DNA of 64,000 bases from Crocodylus rhombifer (taxonomy: Eukaryota > Chordata > Crocodylia > Crocodylidae): NCBI GenBank assembly GCA_038503035.1, contig JAVSML010025154.1, positions 62,001 to 126,000 of the forward strand, in the 5' to 3' direction. Below the pieces are notes generated by a model. It was not told where the DNA came from. It did no database searches and worked only from the letters and a program-made list of their open reading frames with translations. Shown one piece after another: positions 30,201 to 45,200 of this stretch. The position numbers and the translations under genes were made by a program. How positions within the stretch are numbered: position 1 is the first letter of the stretch; each line of letters begins with the position of its first letter.

Positions 30201-33200
30201 CACTTCTCTAACCTATCCAGGTCTGCCTGGATGTGGTCCCTGCCTGCCAGTGTATTCACTTTACCCCACAGCTTGGTGTCATCAGCGAACTTGAACAGGA
30301 TGCTCTCCACACCCTCGTCCAGGACGCTAGTGAAGATGTTGAACAGCACCAGCCCAAGGACCGAACCCTGGGGGACTCCACTACCCACACCCTCCCAGGT
30401 CGACATCGACCCGTCCACCACCACCCTCTGGGTGTGCCCCTGGAGCCAGTTTGCCACCCATGTGACTGTGCATTCATCAATGCCACAGTCCCTCAGCTTT
30501 TTCAAAGACCTTCCCCAGGATGGAAGTGAGGCTGACTGGCCTGTAGTTGCCAGGCTCTTCCTTCTTCCCCTTCTTAAAAATAGGGACCACATTGGCCCTT
30601 TTCCAGTCCTCGGGGACTTGGCCGGAGCACCAGGAGTCCTCAAACAGCTGTGCCAATGGCTCTGCAATGACACCAGCCAATTCCCTCAGCACCCGCGGAT
30701 GAAGGTCATCCGGGCCCACCGACTTGGACACATCTAAGCCCTCCAGGTAATCCTTAACTAGGTCTGAATTAACAATCGGAGGACTCGCATCTTTCCTGGG
30801 CCTCTCTATGCTATCACCCAAGAGCACCCCATTGTCAGTGGACAGGAACACGGAAGCAAAGAACTTGTTGAAGAGTTCTGCCTTCTCTTGCGCGTCCGTC
30901 ACCAATTGCCCTGCCCTGCCCTGCCTTGTAGGGGTCCCGTGTTACCCGGAGACTTCTTCTTGCTACCTATATACTTGAAGAAGGACTTTTTGTTATCCTT
31001 AATCCCAGAAGCTAATCTATGTTCCAGTGCTGCTTTAGCCTCCCTTACCAAACCCCTACAAGCTCAGGTCAGGGAGGTGTACTCCTCCTTGATCCCTGCC
31101 CCCTGCTTCTACCACCAGTATGCTTTTTTCTTTGCCCTCAGGCCAGCCTGGATATCCACACTCAGCCATGAAGGTTTCTTGGACCCTTTTCCCACCTTCC
31201 TGCGCAGAGGAATTGCGTCCTTCTGCACCCCAAGGATAGCCTCCTTGAGGAAGGGCCACCTTTCCTGGACCCCCATACTAGCTACGCCCTGGGCTCCAAG
31301 TGCCTCCCTGACTACTGCCCTGAGCACATTGAAGTTGGCTTTCCCGAAATCAAGCATTTGCGCTATGCTAGTTACCCTCCCCACCTTTCTCTGAATAACA
31401 AACTGGATCATTTCATGATCACTGTCCCCTAGCCTCCCTTGTACTAGCACCTCCCCAGCCAGGTCGTCCCCAGAGGCTAACACCAGATCCAGTATGGCAT
31501 TTTCTCTGGTGGGGACGAGTACCTCCTGCACAAGATGTAGGTCCTGTATACATGTCGGGAACCTTCATGAGTGGCTAGACCTGGCCGACTGCTCCTCCCA
31601 GTTGATGTCAGGGCAATTCATATCCCCCATGACCACAACATCCTTTGCACACACAGCCTCCCCAAGCTGCCTGGAAAATTCCAGATCCAGCTCTTCCTCC
31701 TGATATGGTGGCCTGTAGTAAACCCCTACCACCAGATCCCTCTCCCCCTGCCCTCCTTGAAGTTTGACCCACAGGGTCTCAGTTAAGCCTTCCTCTGGTC
31801 CCATTTGGAAGGTAGAACTGGTACACTGTTCCCTAACATAGAGCGCAACCCCCCCACCTTTTTTTCCCCTCTCTATCTCTTCTAAACAACCTATAGCCCT
31901 CTATGTCTAATGCCCAGTCATGTTTCATCCCATCATGTCTCCACTAGGCCAACCAGGTCGATTTTAGTACTTGCAAGCAGGAGAGCAAGCTCCTCCTGCT
32001 TGTTCCCCATGCTTCTTGCATTAGTGAAGAGACACCTTAACCCCCTGTGGGAGCTCTGGGCACCCCCCCTACCTGAGAGATAATTGGTCCCTTGGTATAT
32101 ACCTGAGCTCTTACCTGGGCAGGTCCAGCTCTTACCTGGAAGACTTGGGCTCACATCCCTTATTTGCCAAATTTGGAGGAGTGATTTGAGCTGAGATCTT
32201 TCAGTGTGTCCTAACAACAGATCTGAGAAGTATGGCTTTATTAGCCTTTTTGGTTGAAGCTCTTCCACTTGGTATAAAATATTTATATTAATTGGGCTAG
32301 AGAACAACTCTCTAGTCTGATTGTTAGAACACATCTGAAAGGCCTCTTTTCTCTGGGACAGGTGGCTATGGTTTTGATATTATTAAATGTACCAACTAGC
32401 TTGCATATTATGCACCAGTAGATGTCAAACAGGCACTGGTTTCTAAGCAAATATTCATTGACATAAGTGAACTAAGAGACATGACTCGGGTAAAGTGAAC
32501 TAAGAGACATAACTCATGTTAGTGCATACCTGTGGATTGAAGGAACATGTTTTCAGTATGCGCAGAATAAACTCTTTCAAACCTTGCCCAAGCACTAATG
32601 TGCAGAACATTATGTACTGAGAACATCAGCTACTTGCAGATGTGAACACCCCCTCCAGCCCTTCAAACTTGGCATGCCCTCACACTGAGCACAGTGCATG
32701 CCAGAGGAGGCATTGGGTTAACTTGACCTGGCTCACCCAACATCTGTGTAGATCAGGTGCTTCAGCAGGGCTTTTTGGCACTTTAATGTAATAGCTGATT
32801 AAATCAGCTATCAGATATAAGTGCCAAAAAGCCCTGCTGAAATGCCCAATCAATACAAACTAGGGGTGCACCGATTAAAGATTTTTTTTGGCTGATTATT
32901 AACCAGCCATTTAAGCCGATGCCAGTCCCTATTGCCAATGTGCAGCCCCGCAGCTTGAAGAGCAGTGTTTGGTTGGTAAGTCTGTTGGCGGGGAAGGGGC
33001 AGGGCTGATCAAGGCCCCCACAGTGAGGGAATAGGGCAGGGGCAGGGGCAGGTGCTGCCCAGTCAGGGTGGGGCACAGGACGGAGCTGGAGGTGGCTTGT
33101 TTGGGGGACACGGGGAGGTGGGAAGGGAGGTATGGGGAGAGTGGGTGGCTCCTGCCATTGCACGCACCCCGAGGGGAGGCATGGGAGGTTCATACTCCCT

Positions 33201-36200
33201 AGATCTGGCTGTGGGGTGAGGGCAGTCTGCCTGCTTGGGGCTGGGGGCTGCACCAGCCTATTCCAGGTGGGGGGGGGTTGGGCTGGGGCCGTGTTCTGGG
33301 CAGCCGGTGGTGGCGCTGGGAGGGGGGCTACAGGGTAGGCTACAGCCACCCCAAAATTTTACTATAGCCTCCCCCCTGTAGCCCTGCCTCCCAGTGCCAC
33401 CACCACCTGCTCTGCCACTGCCCACCCCAGCCCCCCTGCTAGGAAGAGGTCAGCACAGCTCCCAGGCCTGAGCCCACAGCAGGCAGCCTGCCCTTGCCCT
33501 GCATACAAATCTGGGGGGGCACGTGACCTCCATGCCTCCAGGGTGCATGCAGTGGTGTTACCCCCCCCCCTTCCCCCGACTGAACTGCCCGTGGCTCATT
33601 CCTGTGCCTTGCCCTGCTGCAGCAGGGCAGCCCCATTCTCCCCCTCCCCATGGTGGCCTCAAGCTTCCTCCCACAGATTTACTGGCTCAACACTGTTTTC
33701 CAAGGTGTGGGGCTGCATTCCTGGCTGTGTGCAGGCTGCAGCTGCACACATGCATGCAGCATTTATCGGTGACATTATTGGCCACATCAACCAAAAAAAA
33801 CAGATTGCTGATGGTATCAGTTTTCCTTTTATGTATGTATTGGTACACCTCTAATACAGATGCTGGGGTCAAACTAACATGCTTCCTCTTCCAGTAATGT
33901 GCTGTTTTGCTTCCCAACACCCCCATGTCTGTCAGCAGTCATTGTGTCCAAGGCAGATTTTCAGGGTTTTGCCTTTTTGCTGCACTCTTGATCAAAAAGG
34001 TACTGTTAGGTTTGTTGTTTTCTCCATCTTGAAACTCAGTCCCACAACTTATTCAAAGGGGACAAATTACTTTTTTGTTTTACTTTTACAGAAAGAAAAC
34101 TTAAAACCTCTTTGAGTAGAGGCTAAGCCAAGATCTCTTCAGCCAGAAAGGTAAATATTTCAGAGAATAATGTAGAAAAGCAGCAGTTTGTACTGTAAAC
34201 TGAATTACAGCTGCAAAGTTAACAGAATCCTGTTGCTATATAGCAGGTGTTCTGAAATCACAGAACCGTAGCCTTTAAAAAAGGTGCTAGACTCATTCAT
34301 TTTTAGGCAGTCCAGTTTCTTGTCTGCCCTCCAGTTCCAAAAGTTATTGCCATAGGCATTTCCTTTCAAAGTTAGCCTTCCCTATCAGGTACAAGTAATA
34401 TGATGTTTTCCTCTTGGCTTGCCAGGCTACTGATGTCCACTCTATATTTTGGTTTTGCTGCAATCTGTTTATCACTTAGGTTGATATCTTATGACAGGAA
34501 ACCACAGGCTTTGAATCCTTAAAAACAGTTGTGTATACTGAGCTATGTGTAAATTAAGCAGAGTTCCTTCTGTCTTTTGAAAGGCTAGAAGCAGTTTTGG
34601 TGCTTATTCAGTTGGCTCAGTGCCTCAGACAGGCAAGGTAAATGGCTAACTAAGTTTTTGGACAAGCTATCTAATCTCTGTTAGGTCAATGCAGGACCTC
34701 AGATCATTATACTTGTCATGAATAGTTCAGCCAATGTAGTGGAAGAAAGAGAATCCACAATTTGGTTTATTCCTTATGGCAGAACAAAGGCATCCTTCAG
34801 CCAGTTCCCAACTATAATTGAAAGGGCTCAGTTTCTTGCAAGTCAGAGGGAATTGTGGGGCTTCATTAGGGGATAAAGCCAGTGGTTAACTATGGCCCAG
34901 TAATATCTTTCTCCACTTGTTCCCATATAAGTTTATATCCCTTACCATTTAAGGAATACAAGGGCATACATGGGAGCCTTGATAAACCAGCAAGTGACAA
35001 GGGAGGTTGTCAGGCCTTATAAATGACAGCTGTGAGCCTTTTGGCTGCCTCAGACTAACCACAGCCTTCAGTTTGCCTGGTAACATGCAGGTCCCATTTA
35101 CCATGGCAGTGTATTCTTTAATTATTGGTGGTCTTGTTTTGGGATATTTTTATATCAGACTTTCAGAATTTTAAACTGGATTTCAGTCATCAAACTAATA
35201 CCAGTCATGGTGCTGCAGGAAAACATCATTATAGTCTCCACTATAGAATGCTGTGTCATCGCTTTAGTTTCTTGCACAACTTTAAAATCATTTGTAAGAA
35301 TTGGTCTAATTAACTTGACCAAGCTAAATCATGTTCCAACCTAAATGAGAGGATTCCCAGATGAAGTAAACCTGCTTTTGCAACAGGCTTCACCAGGGAA
35401 AGATTGCTAGGTATTATACTGCCAGGTTGTACAATATAAAAATAAGAACATTACAGATTTTATACTTTGTAAGTATTTTGTGTTTACATATTATTTTATA
35501 TTAGTAGTTTAAGGACAATATCCAGCCAGTTCCAATAAGTTCTTAGGGGCCCTTTCATGGGTTGTTAATGTTTGTGTTAGTTGCTAGAAGCACTATTATA
35601 CAGGGAATTGTGCTCCAATATGTGAACTAATTAGTAAAAATAATAGGAGATCAAAGCCCTCAAGGAGGCTTTGAGCTGAAAAATCTTCTCATCCCCAGAT
35701 AAAAGTTGCAAAACTGTGGCCTGTTGGGATGCACCAGTGTTTGTATAAAGAATCCAGGATTTTATTGTTGTAAGCCATGATGATCTCACACAACTTGTGA
35801 AAAGTAGGATCATATACATATCCCACAGGGGTTGGTGAATGAAGTAATAGCACTAAGCCCTTTGTCTTTGTCAGAGTAGGGTAGGGGAATTGCTGCTGTT
35901 TGTCACCTTTGTCTGGTTTTGGCACACTTCCTTAAACGCCCATTTTCTTAATGGATCAGAAAGAAGTCAGATAACTTTTAAAAAATAAAAATCCAGCAAG
36001 CAAAAGGTAAATAAAAATGAATTCCAACAGAGCTCATTCAGAGCACATCTGGCTTCAGTGCCAAACAGCAAGAGCCCCTGATGTTTCTTCACTTAGAGGC
36101 CTGTCAAGGCATTATTGTTCAGTTCCATAAAAATCTTGATTACATTCCAGTTCTAATATACTGAAAATACTGCTTTTTTTAATATCTAAGAAGTACTTAG

Positions 36201-39200
36201 CTGTGATCCTTTGTGTATCCTGCTGAGATTCATTAAGGAAGTGGAATGACAGACAAAAACTGCAGAATGCTAAAGGAATATTGTAGTGGAGCACAAGAGA
36301 TTTTTCCAAGATACCTTCTCTAGGGTTTCTAGCTATTGAAATGGGTATGCAAGAATGTAGGCTTGGTAGTAACTCCCTCAGCTGTATCATTTAAGCTATG
36401 CTACCCAGAGGGGTGGGCTGCCAGCAGTGGTACCGCCTGTGCTGACCAGTTCCATTCTGTGGTTGGTGAAAATGCTTTTTTTTTTTTTTTTTGGAACTGC
36501 TGTGACAGATGAAATACTTAATATTTTTGTATCTCTTCTGTCCCTGTCAACAGATACTTTGTCTCAATAAGAAAAGAACTAACACAATAAAAACATTTTT
36601 TTCCCCTCAGATCACCTGGCAGAGTTTAGGATATCTGACACTGTTTTCCTCGTGGGGCTTTATCTTACCTGCATCCTCTGTCTTTCAGACAGTTTATGGG
36701 AATGTATTTTCAATGACAACATACTTGGGAGTTTCTTGCTTCCTTCATTTCCCTTGGAACATCTTATAGAGAGTTATCTGCATCTTCAGCTTAGGGATTT
36801 GAGCCCAGTTGCTTTGCTTTTTTCAAAGTACCAAACAGTAAACTCCACTGATTTGTTCAGTGGATATCGTTGTTCTGATTCCTTAGTGATGGTGGTCTTA
36901 ATTCCTCCCCACTCCCATATCCCCCTTCCAACCAATAATCAATTCCCGAGAATCGGTCTGAATAATTGGTCAGAATTGAATAATTTGCATTTCCTTTGGA
37001 GTGGTGAATTACTTTTTCTTGCTGGATGGAGTCCTTCTGTCCTGGTGCATTATTGGCAAACTTGATAACACTTCCGTCCCTTTTCTTATTGACGGTGTAA
37101 TGTTGCTTGTTAGCAGCAGTGCAACATGTCTGCTGTACCATCTTCCCTGAACAGGATTGTGTCTGGCAAGACTAGCTTTTGTTGCAGCTGCAGTTGCATG
37201 CCTGAGAGTGGGCAGCTCAAAGTCTTTCTGTTCTTCTGAAGGTGAACTGTTATGATTGGCATGGAGATGGTCTGGAATCCTTCAGAGACATTGCTTTCAC
37301 AGAAACCAAAGGAAAGGCTCCGAGCTGGATGCCAAGGGAATGCTCCCTTGGCTGCCTGTAGTTATGGAAGGCCCACAGTAGAAACTTGAGAACTTGATAT
37401 TTAATTTAGTATCAATTATCCTTCTAGACCCAGTATTGCTATGCTATCAACTAAGATGAAATGTTCACCCTCAAGTTCTCACCTGACCCAGTTGGTGGCA
37501 TTCAGTCTGACTCTATATCAAGAGATATGTACAGACTACGAGAGTATGTCAGGTTTTTTCCATGAGGACAACAATGATTAGTGATCACATTTGTAAAGGT
37601 GTTAAACTGCATATTATGTGCAAAATGACATTTAAAATGTGTCATCTAATAAGTTTTGAAACACAGCCTATTTTCTAAGAATAGATTGAGCTGACAGCAT
37701 CAGCTTTGATTTAGCTCTTCTGTGGCCTCCACCAAAAAGGAGCCAAATGACTAACCATTTTCAGATGTTTATGCTGTCATTCCTTAGCTCCTAAATTGCA
37801 GCAGGACATACCATATTTATTCACATATGTATGCAGTTTCCCCAAAATTCAGCCTTTCAAAATTGGGGTGTGCATCTTAAGTGGGGGAGCTGATTTTTCT
37901 GCCTGAAATAAAAACACCCCACTTTGATTTCTGCTCCAAAACCAATTGCCTGGCAGCACTAGTGGCATTTCTGTTCAGGCAGCTGAGGGTTCAGTACACA
38001 AGTATTAACAATCACCTCTTCTTTTTAATGGTCTTGATATTCCACTAATTAAGCTAATAGTTCTCCTGGCAATTTTACTATCTTTTAGCTGCTCCTGGCC
38101 TCTCTTCTTCTATTTCATGGCCTTGGAGACTCTTTAGATCTTTTCAGAATCATAGATCCACTCATGGAGTGCAGCTAGCATTGAATGCAGCTAGCATTTC
38201 AACAGCTTTTGGTTAAGCAAAAAGAAGAAAGGTGGGCAAGCTGAAGATGAGGCTTTGTCCTTTCCTCTTTCTTCATTCTGCCTTCCTAAAAACAAGGTGC
38301 ATGTCTTATTTAGGGAGGGGCTTGGTATGTGAGAAAATACAGTGCTTTTTTAATTCCTTGAAGTCATCTTTTCAGAAAATATTTGATGGTCTTTTTGTGG
38401 TGAATCTAGGTTCACCAAGCACTGTCCTAACATTGACATTGACTGGCATGGGGGAGTTCTGATGAAATCAACATCACACTTGTGCTCTAGAACCTCAGCA
38501 CCAATGGTTCCTGGGCTTGATGCATTTATTAGCAGCATTGGCATGTCACATCCCAAATTGACTAAGTTGTGACAGTGGCTTGGGATGTTCCTGATGGAGA
38601 ACAGGGATATTTTCTTGAATACGAACGACAATATGATTCCTTTAAACCTGAGTCTTTTTCCATTGGAAAAGAGTTTTCCCTAATGCATTGCTGGTTTTTT
38701 TCATCTTCATAGAGAAGCTGGCTAATAGTTTTCCATTTGACTCAGAGACTGTCCAAGAAATTGTAACAACTTTTATTGCGTATGAGGGTATTTTGCATCT
38801 GTATAGGGACTGTACCTCTCAGCCCTTTTGTGAAGCAGTCAGTGAAGTAAGTGGGTTCACCCAAATCCTAGCTGTGTCTCAAGTAGTTTCCTTTCCCGTC
38901 AAATACCATCAGCTGCTCCCACCAATACGCTTTTGAGAAACTGGTTGTTGATACTGCCATAGCTGAAGTGAAAACTGACTAAATGGCATCTGCTGCATGG
39001 ACATTGATTGGGTAGCAGTGGAGGTGGTTGGAGTCATCCTGTTTTGGATGGAAGTGCCTATAAATAAGAGTCATTGACAGTTGGTGAAAAGGCCCATATG
39101 GATTTCTCTCTCAAAGCCTACTTGACTTCGTCTCCTAGTTTGGGTTAAAAATACCTCCCCTAAGGGCTTGCATACAGTGGCAAATTAATCATGTTAGAAT

Positions 39201-42200
39201 ACTCTGGAGGAGTTGTAATTAACAGAGTATGAAAAGGTGCAGACAGGGGCTGTCATGTTTAACATTGTGTCAGTTGGTTATTGTTAGCCCCAGGGGACAT
39301 GGGCTCAAAAGGTTAGAACAATATTAATATTATGATATGCAGCGGTTTTTTCTTCAGAACTTTAAAATACATCAACATAGTTTCTCTGCAGCCATTGTCA
39401 CTGGAATTATCTCGCTCTGATCTGTTAAAAGGCTGAAACATGAGTAAGCTAGGGGAACTTTCAGGCCATGTTTATACAGCTTCCCTCCTAACCCTGGGAC
39501 TGCCCCAAACAAAATAAGTCCCACCTGCTCACTTTTGCTTGGGCACACCAGAAACAAGACACAGTGGGATGACTCAAGAGGAGCTCAGGGCAGGTCTTGG
39601 TGAACCTGAGCATCTCCACCAGTGCTGCTCTTAGTCTCTACCAAAACAGAGAGCCTGTGTATGGCCCTGGAGCATGCACTTTGGGCTGCTTTAAGCCCCT
39701 TACTCTCTCTGCTTTTTGATCCCAGAGGTGTCTGACCCAGAGCAAGTTGGGGGCGGGGGGCAGCACACTTGGGATTGCAACTTGAAGCCATATAGGCATG
39801 CCCTAAGGGGCTGTACATAGTGAAAGTTGTATTTACTGACACAGTGTTGAACAAGTACTGTCCAGAGAAAACAAGAAATAATACGTTTAACATGATATCA
39901 AGTCCAAAGTCAACCATAGGTCCAATTTGGATTTGGCTCAAGATAGGAGAAATAACCCCATAGCCAGTCACAGGAGAAAGAGCACACAACTTCAAACTCA
40001 GATGCTGAATCCCAACCAAAAACTAATCCAGATTAGTCTACCACCTGTTTTGCCTACCTATAAAAATATTTGTCCGGCCTTACTGTAAAAATGTATGTTG
40101 TAGCCACACGGAATAACTAAGTCACATTTGGCAAAAATTAAACTTATTTTAGGTCCACAAAAATAGTTTTTGTATTTCATCATGTCATGCTTCTTTCAGA
40201 GAGTTCAGTATTTAGTACAATCTGTTAATACTTTGAATGTTTTTGCATCTTGTTTTTCCATGGGGATTTGAGTTGAATATAGGCATTATTAGTAAAGAGT
40301 TTTATAGGACTTTTTATATTTAAATGCAGTGTGTGCACTTTAAGCTAGGTCTGCATGTTGAAGAAGTCTGTGCTTTATATGTGAAGTATTAGTGACATTT
40401 TTTTGTGCTTGACTTTTGAAACTTGTTAGGCTTGTAGGTCTAATACACTGAAAGGATGATTTCTTTCCTGCTGAACTCTTCTTGTAAAATGTGCTAATTT
40501 TACAGAGCCATGTCCATCTGGGATAACAGTCTACAAATTACCACAATGTGCAGCATAGTGGGAGCATGGCTTGGAGCATTTCCTATCCCTCTGGATTGGG
40601 ATAGACCTTGGCAGGTAGGTTGATTTTTCTTTTTATTGTGATTTTTGCAATGTCAAAAGTAAATACAGTGCAGTAAAGAAAAGAATATTAGAGGTGCTGC
40701 CGCTTGTGCAGTCTGGTGGCCAAAATCTGTTTGAGAGCTTTTGAATTGCAGGTTTCTGAGTGTATTGGTATTCATATGCAGATATTGTCAGTATGTATGA
40801 AGTAAACACAGAAAGGTAAGATTTAAAGATTTTGATGTGTGTGGGGAAGGGGAGTTACACAAACAGGAAGAGGATGACATATAAGGCTGCGACTTTATCC
40901 ACATTGAGCCTCTGGATGGAAAGCACTGCTTTTATTGTTTATGGGGAAGAGAGGAAAGATGCTTTTCTAGCATTTTAGCCCCCCTCCACCTTCCATTAAA
41001 GCACTTAACGGAATGCATTTAAAATTGCTATTGGCTCCAGATTGATTTGTGGAGCTCATGTGGCCAAAGGCTTGCACTGAAAACTTGCCTTATGATTTCA
41101 AAGGAAGCACTGACAACTATCAGCTGCTTTATTGTATGGTGAAAACTGTGAACCTGGCATTTCAGAAAAACCAGTGAATTCAGCTCTCTGCCCTATTTCA
41201 TTTGACTTTCATTGGCATGTGAAAATCATCTCTCCAAATGTTATCAAAACATGTAATTGTTCTAAGATGTTTCCTCTCAATGTCTATTGGTATCATTCTG
41301 TCCTAGTAAGGTGATTATCAATAACCACTGTTCATTCAGCAGTAGATACCAACCCTATCAAGCTCTTGAGCAGGCAGCATTTAAAAATCTCTCCTTTCAG
41401 TAGTTAGGAGACCAGCCAGCATTCAAGTCTCTCATTCTCTGGAAGCCTGATGGTTGTTTACCCACAGCTGCTAGCAGGTTACTTATTGTGCCAGCCGCCT
41501 TGCTTTATGTCAGGATAATTATTTTATTAAAATGCCTTCAGCAGACAGAAAAGCAGCTATGTGGCTTTGTAGCCCAAGCCAAATCTTGACTTGATTCTGT
41601 GGTACCAGGTGTTCTGATCTTTGTAGTGTGTTATACTCATTTATCCTTCTGCGGTAGGTTCTTGGTGTAACACTGCTTAGTGTGGGTTTGTTGGATGTGA
41701 CCTTTACAGTCATGGGATTCAGTCCTGTAAAGTAGTGGTGTCAAACTCACCTTGTGCCCTGGACCATATCCAGACTATGGGATTCCTCATGAGCCCAGTC
41801 TGGCCTGTGACATGGGGCAGTGTTGGCCACTATGGTGGCAGCAGCAGCAGCCATAGCAGTAGCAGCAGGAGTGAGTCAGGTAGCCACAGGCTAAGTGGCT
41901 GTTTGCTGTGGTGGACATGGTACAAGTGGGAGCAAGGTGAGCTGAGCCTGACAGTGTCCACTGGGGTCCCATTCTGTGGCCGACTGCACCCATTGGCCAT
42001 GCCCCAGAGCTCCCTGGCTCACCAGTAGCTCGGTGGGCTGGATGGAATGGCTCCACAGGCCATATGTTTGACACCCCTGTTGCAAGGTATTATTGAGGAC
42101 CTGCCATGAAGTGCTGAGCCATTGCTCCCACTGATTTGAGTCACGGTTAAGAATACTGGGCACCTTGTAGGAACAAGAGTGGAGATTTTTGCCTGCCCTA

Positions 42201-45200
42201 CTTAAAGGTTAAAAAGCTCAGGTCACTGGAAGTTACGGTTTTGTTTCAGTGCCCTTGGGCAGAATTTACCCCCCTATTTGGCCATGTGCCATACAGCACA
42301 CTCCACCTCAAGGAAAATTGCAGCTCATTCTGTTATGTGTGTGTTATAGGCACAAATTCTGCATTTTACAGATTGTTATATAGTTACTCACTGGTGCAGA
42401 GTGGGTGCAAGTTTGTTACATGTGTTACATTTCACATCTGCTTTGCCTTGTTAAAACCGGGTACACAAGTGTAGGGCAACTGAGTATCTGACTCTCAGAT
42501 TATAATTTGGTCTCCTCTAGGATGAAAGGAGTTGTAGACATGAAAAATATTTCATTAAGATTGCAGAAGATAAGATTGCAATACAAAGCTTATATTAGAT
42601 TAAGTCAGCTCCGTGTATATCTTGAAGACCTCACTAATAAATTCATAAAAGTTTTGCATTACATCATGTGAGCAAAAATAAAATATTAATATTTTGATGA
42701 ATAAAAGGATGATGAGTATTAGATGAGACAGTGTGTAATGAAGTGTAATATATGATCCTACTTGCCCAGCCCCCCACTACAGTCACATGGAGGAGAGCCA
42801 GGATTGGCTGTGACTAGGCAGTTTTTTGGTTTTGATTAATGTAGACTTGCTCCAGAATTTTCAAACATAAGTGGCTAAAGTGGGCTCCAAAATGTGTATG
42901 TGTATTCATGCACCTAAATAGATCTTTGCCTGGTTTTCAGAGGTACAGAGCATCTGCTGGTACTTAAGTAAAAGGAGCTTGTGGCCGTCTTGGCATGGCA
43001 GTAGTACCTCAAGCCTCTGCAGTATTTTGTACCACAACAACTTGCTGCCTTGTCCCCAGCATGCACTCCCATCTTCAGCCTTCCTTCTGACATGAACCCT
43101 ATGCTATACTGAAGTTTAGGAAAGTCCTTAGAAAAGAATTTATGCTTGCTTATTCTTTGTGAGGGCAGTTCCTCTAGGCCTTCAAGATTTGGATGTTGTC
43201 TGTCTCTTACTTGGCATAACAGGGAGGGTCAGTGCAGCGGTGAAAATGCACTTAAATTGAGCTGAGCACCCCTTTTCTATCATCATGTGAGCAACACATA
43301 GAGTAGCCGTGGCAGGATGATTGTCAACCCTGGAGAGTGTAGATAGGTGACCACTGCTTCACCAATCTTTAGAAGCAACATATTTGAATGTTAATTTTCT
43401 TTACAATCTACTTTTATAGGAGATGGGGAAAGAAGTCCTTTTAAACAGCTTGTACATTTGCATGCGTCTCAGGACAGCAATATCATAAAGTAACAAAAAG
43501 TGATAGAATTACTGGAGTAGAAACCCATCTTTGTAAGCTATTTTTTATTAGAACAAGCAAAACTTTCTAGCCATGACTTGCAGAACTTAACAACTGAGAG
43601 ACTTCATGCTTCTATAAACGTAGGTTTCCAAAAGTGTCTGGTTACAAAATTGCAGGAGGAGGAAATGTGTTTTGTCCAGTCATTAATGGTGTTTAAACAG
43701 AAATATTACTCCCCAGTCCCGTCAAGCTGCGGTTCCCTGTGGAGATGATATACTGGAATTCAGTTCTTGTAACATGTCCAAAGAAGCTGATTCAGAGAAC
43801 AGCATTTATATTGGCTTTCTTTATTCTCAGTGAATAGGTCATTGATACATATATGGTTCAACAGCTCAATGGTCTCTTATGTAGCTATACAGGGTGTTAG
43901 TAAGACCCCCTTCCCCTTAGAATGTTGTCTGCATTTCTGATCACCAGTGATCAAAAGAGATTAACATAAAGATCACTAAGCTGGTTGAAGGAATGTAGCC
44001 TTCATCTTACGAAATGATACTTAAAGAGCTTCATTTGTTCAGCTTTGGAAGAAACGTTTATTAGCACAATAAATATTAAAGGGCGAAAGGAGCTTTTTAG
44101 GCTAAAAAACATTATGAGCACAAGAGCCAATTGCTACAATCTGCTTATTGGAAATTAAAGATTTATAGCTATCAGGTGTAATTGGTTTTAAACAAAGTAG
44201 GAGGAGGAGAAGGAGCTGATCACATTTGTTAAGTTTATCATAGGAATGCTTGACAGGATAGGGAATTCTTGGTTTAGCAATCAGCACACGTGAAATTGGT
44301 AATCAACTATTTGCAATCCCTATGTTTGGATATAAAGGTATTGTAGATGTCTAGTGCAATATTGTAGATGCCTGGTAATTGCATGCTTCAGGGCTTTTGC
44401 TAGTTTCCTACAGGGGCCAGGAAGGAATGTTTTTCCCCTTATATGAATGCTGTTGCTTGTGGGAAGGCTTTTTTTGCCTTCTTCTGAAACACTGAGATAT
44501 TGGCTACTGTTAGGCTAGGGGGTTTTTTTTTGAGTGAAATGCACTAATGTTCCTACCTGTACTTCATACAATTCAGAGATCCCTGGTTAGAAGATCTTGC
44601 TTTACCACACAGGGTCAAACTGATCACCAGATTTGAGGTAGGGAAGAAATTTGTCTCTCAGGTCAAATTAGCCAGGACTGTGGTTGGGGTGGGGAAGGGA
44701 GGCAGAGAGAAGGTTTGCATTTCTCTATAGTGTGGGGCACCAACGTCTTTGGAGCATTTACCAATTGTCTGTCATTGCGGTGTCAAGGCATTTGGCATTC
44801 CTTCTTTCTCCTTCCCCATTTTACCTATGGTATGCTACATGGAGGTCTTGATGTATGGGGTGTCATGCCAGTAGCTATGCTTGTAGGTTTGGAGTGGTGA
44901 TTCCTGGGAAACTCTTGGCTGATGGTTGCCTTTAAATACAAGGTCACTGTACTCAGTGGGCCACAAGGCCCCTTCCAGTCCTGTTCTTATGATTCCTTTT
45001 CTTTGCAACTGTGGGACGGGGGGGGAGTGGACTTTTTACTCCTTGGTGTAACAATGATGCTATATCACAACCTGATGCAAGAATATTTTTCTGTGTCTTC
45101 TTAACTTTTCAGTGGTAAAACAAATCTCCAGCTGTTTAATGCTTGACTATCTCTGGGGTGATGAGCATTAAATACAAATGTAAAACAAAGATCCTTCTGG

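Noticed and set aside
30165..30737. 190-residue plus-strand open frame
   Set aside because: It is the antisense shadow of the CR1 reverse transcriptase.
32804..33349. 181-residue proline-rich minus-strand frame
   Set aside because: It lies in the hAT-like element starting at 32861, and its composition reflects C-rich repeat sequence.
36600..39100. Cluster of 70-140 residue frames suggesting a pseudogene
   Set aside because: I could not connect any frame to a known family or join frames into a coherent product. It is recorded as unrecognised intron.
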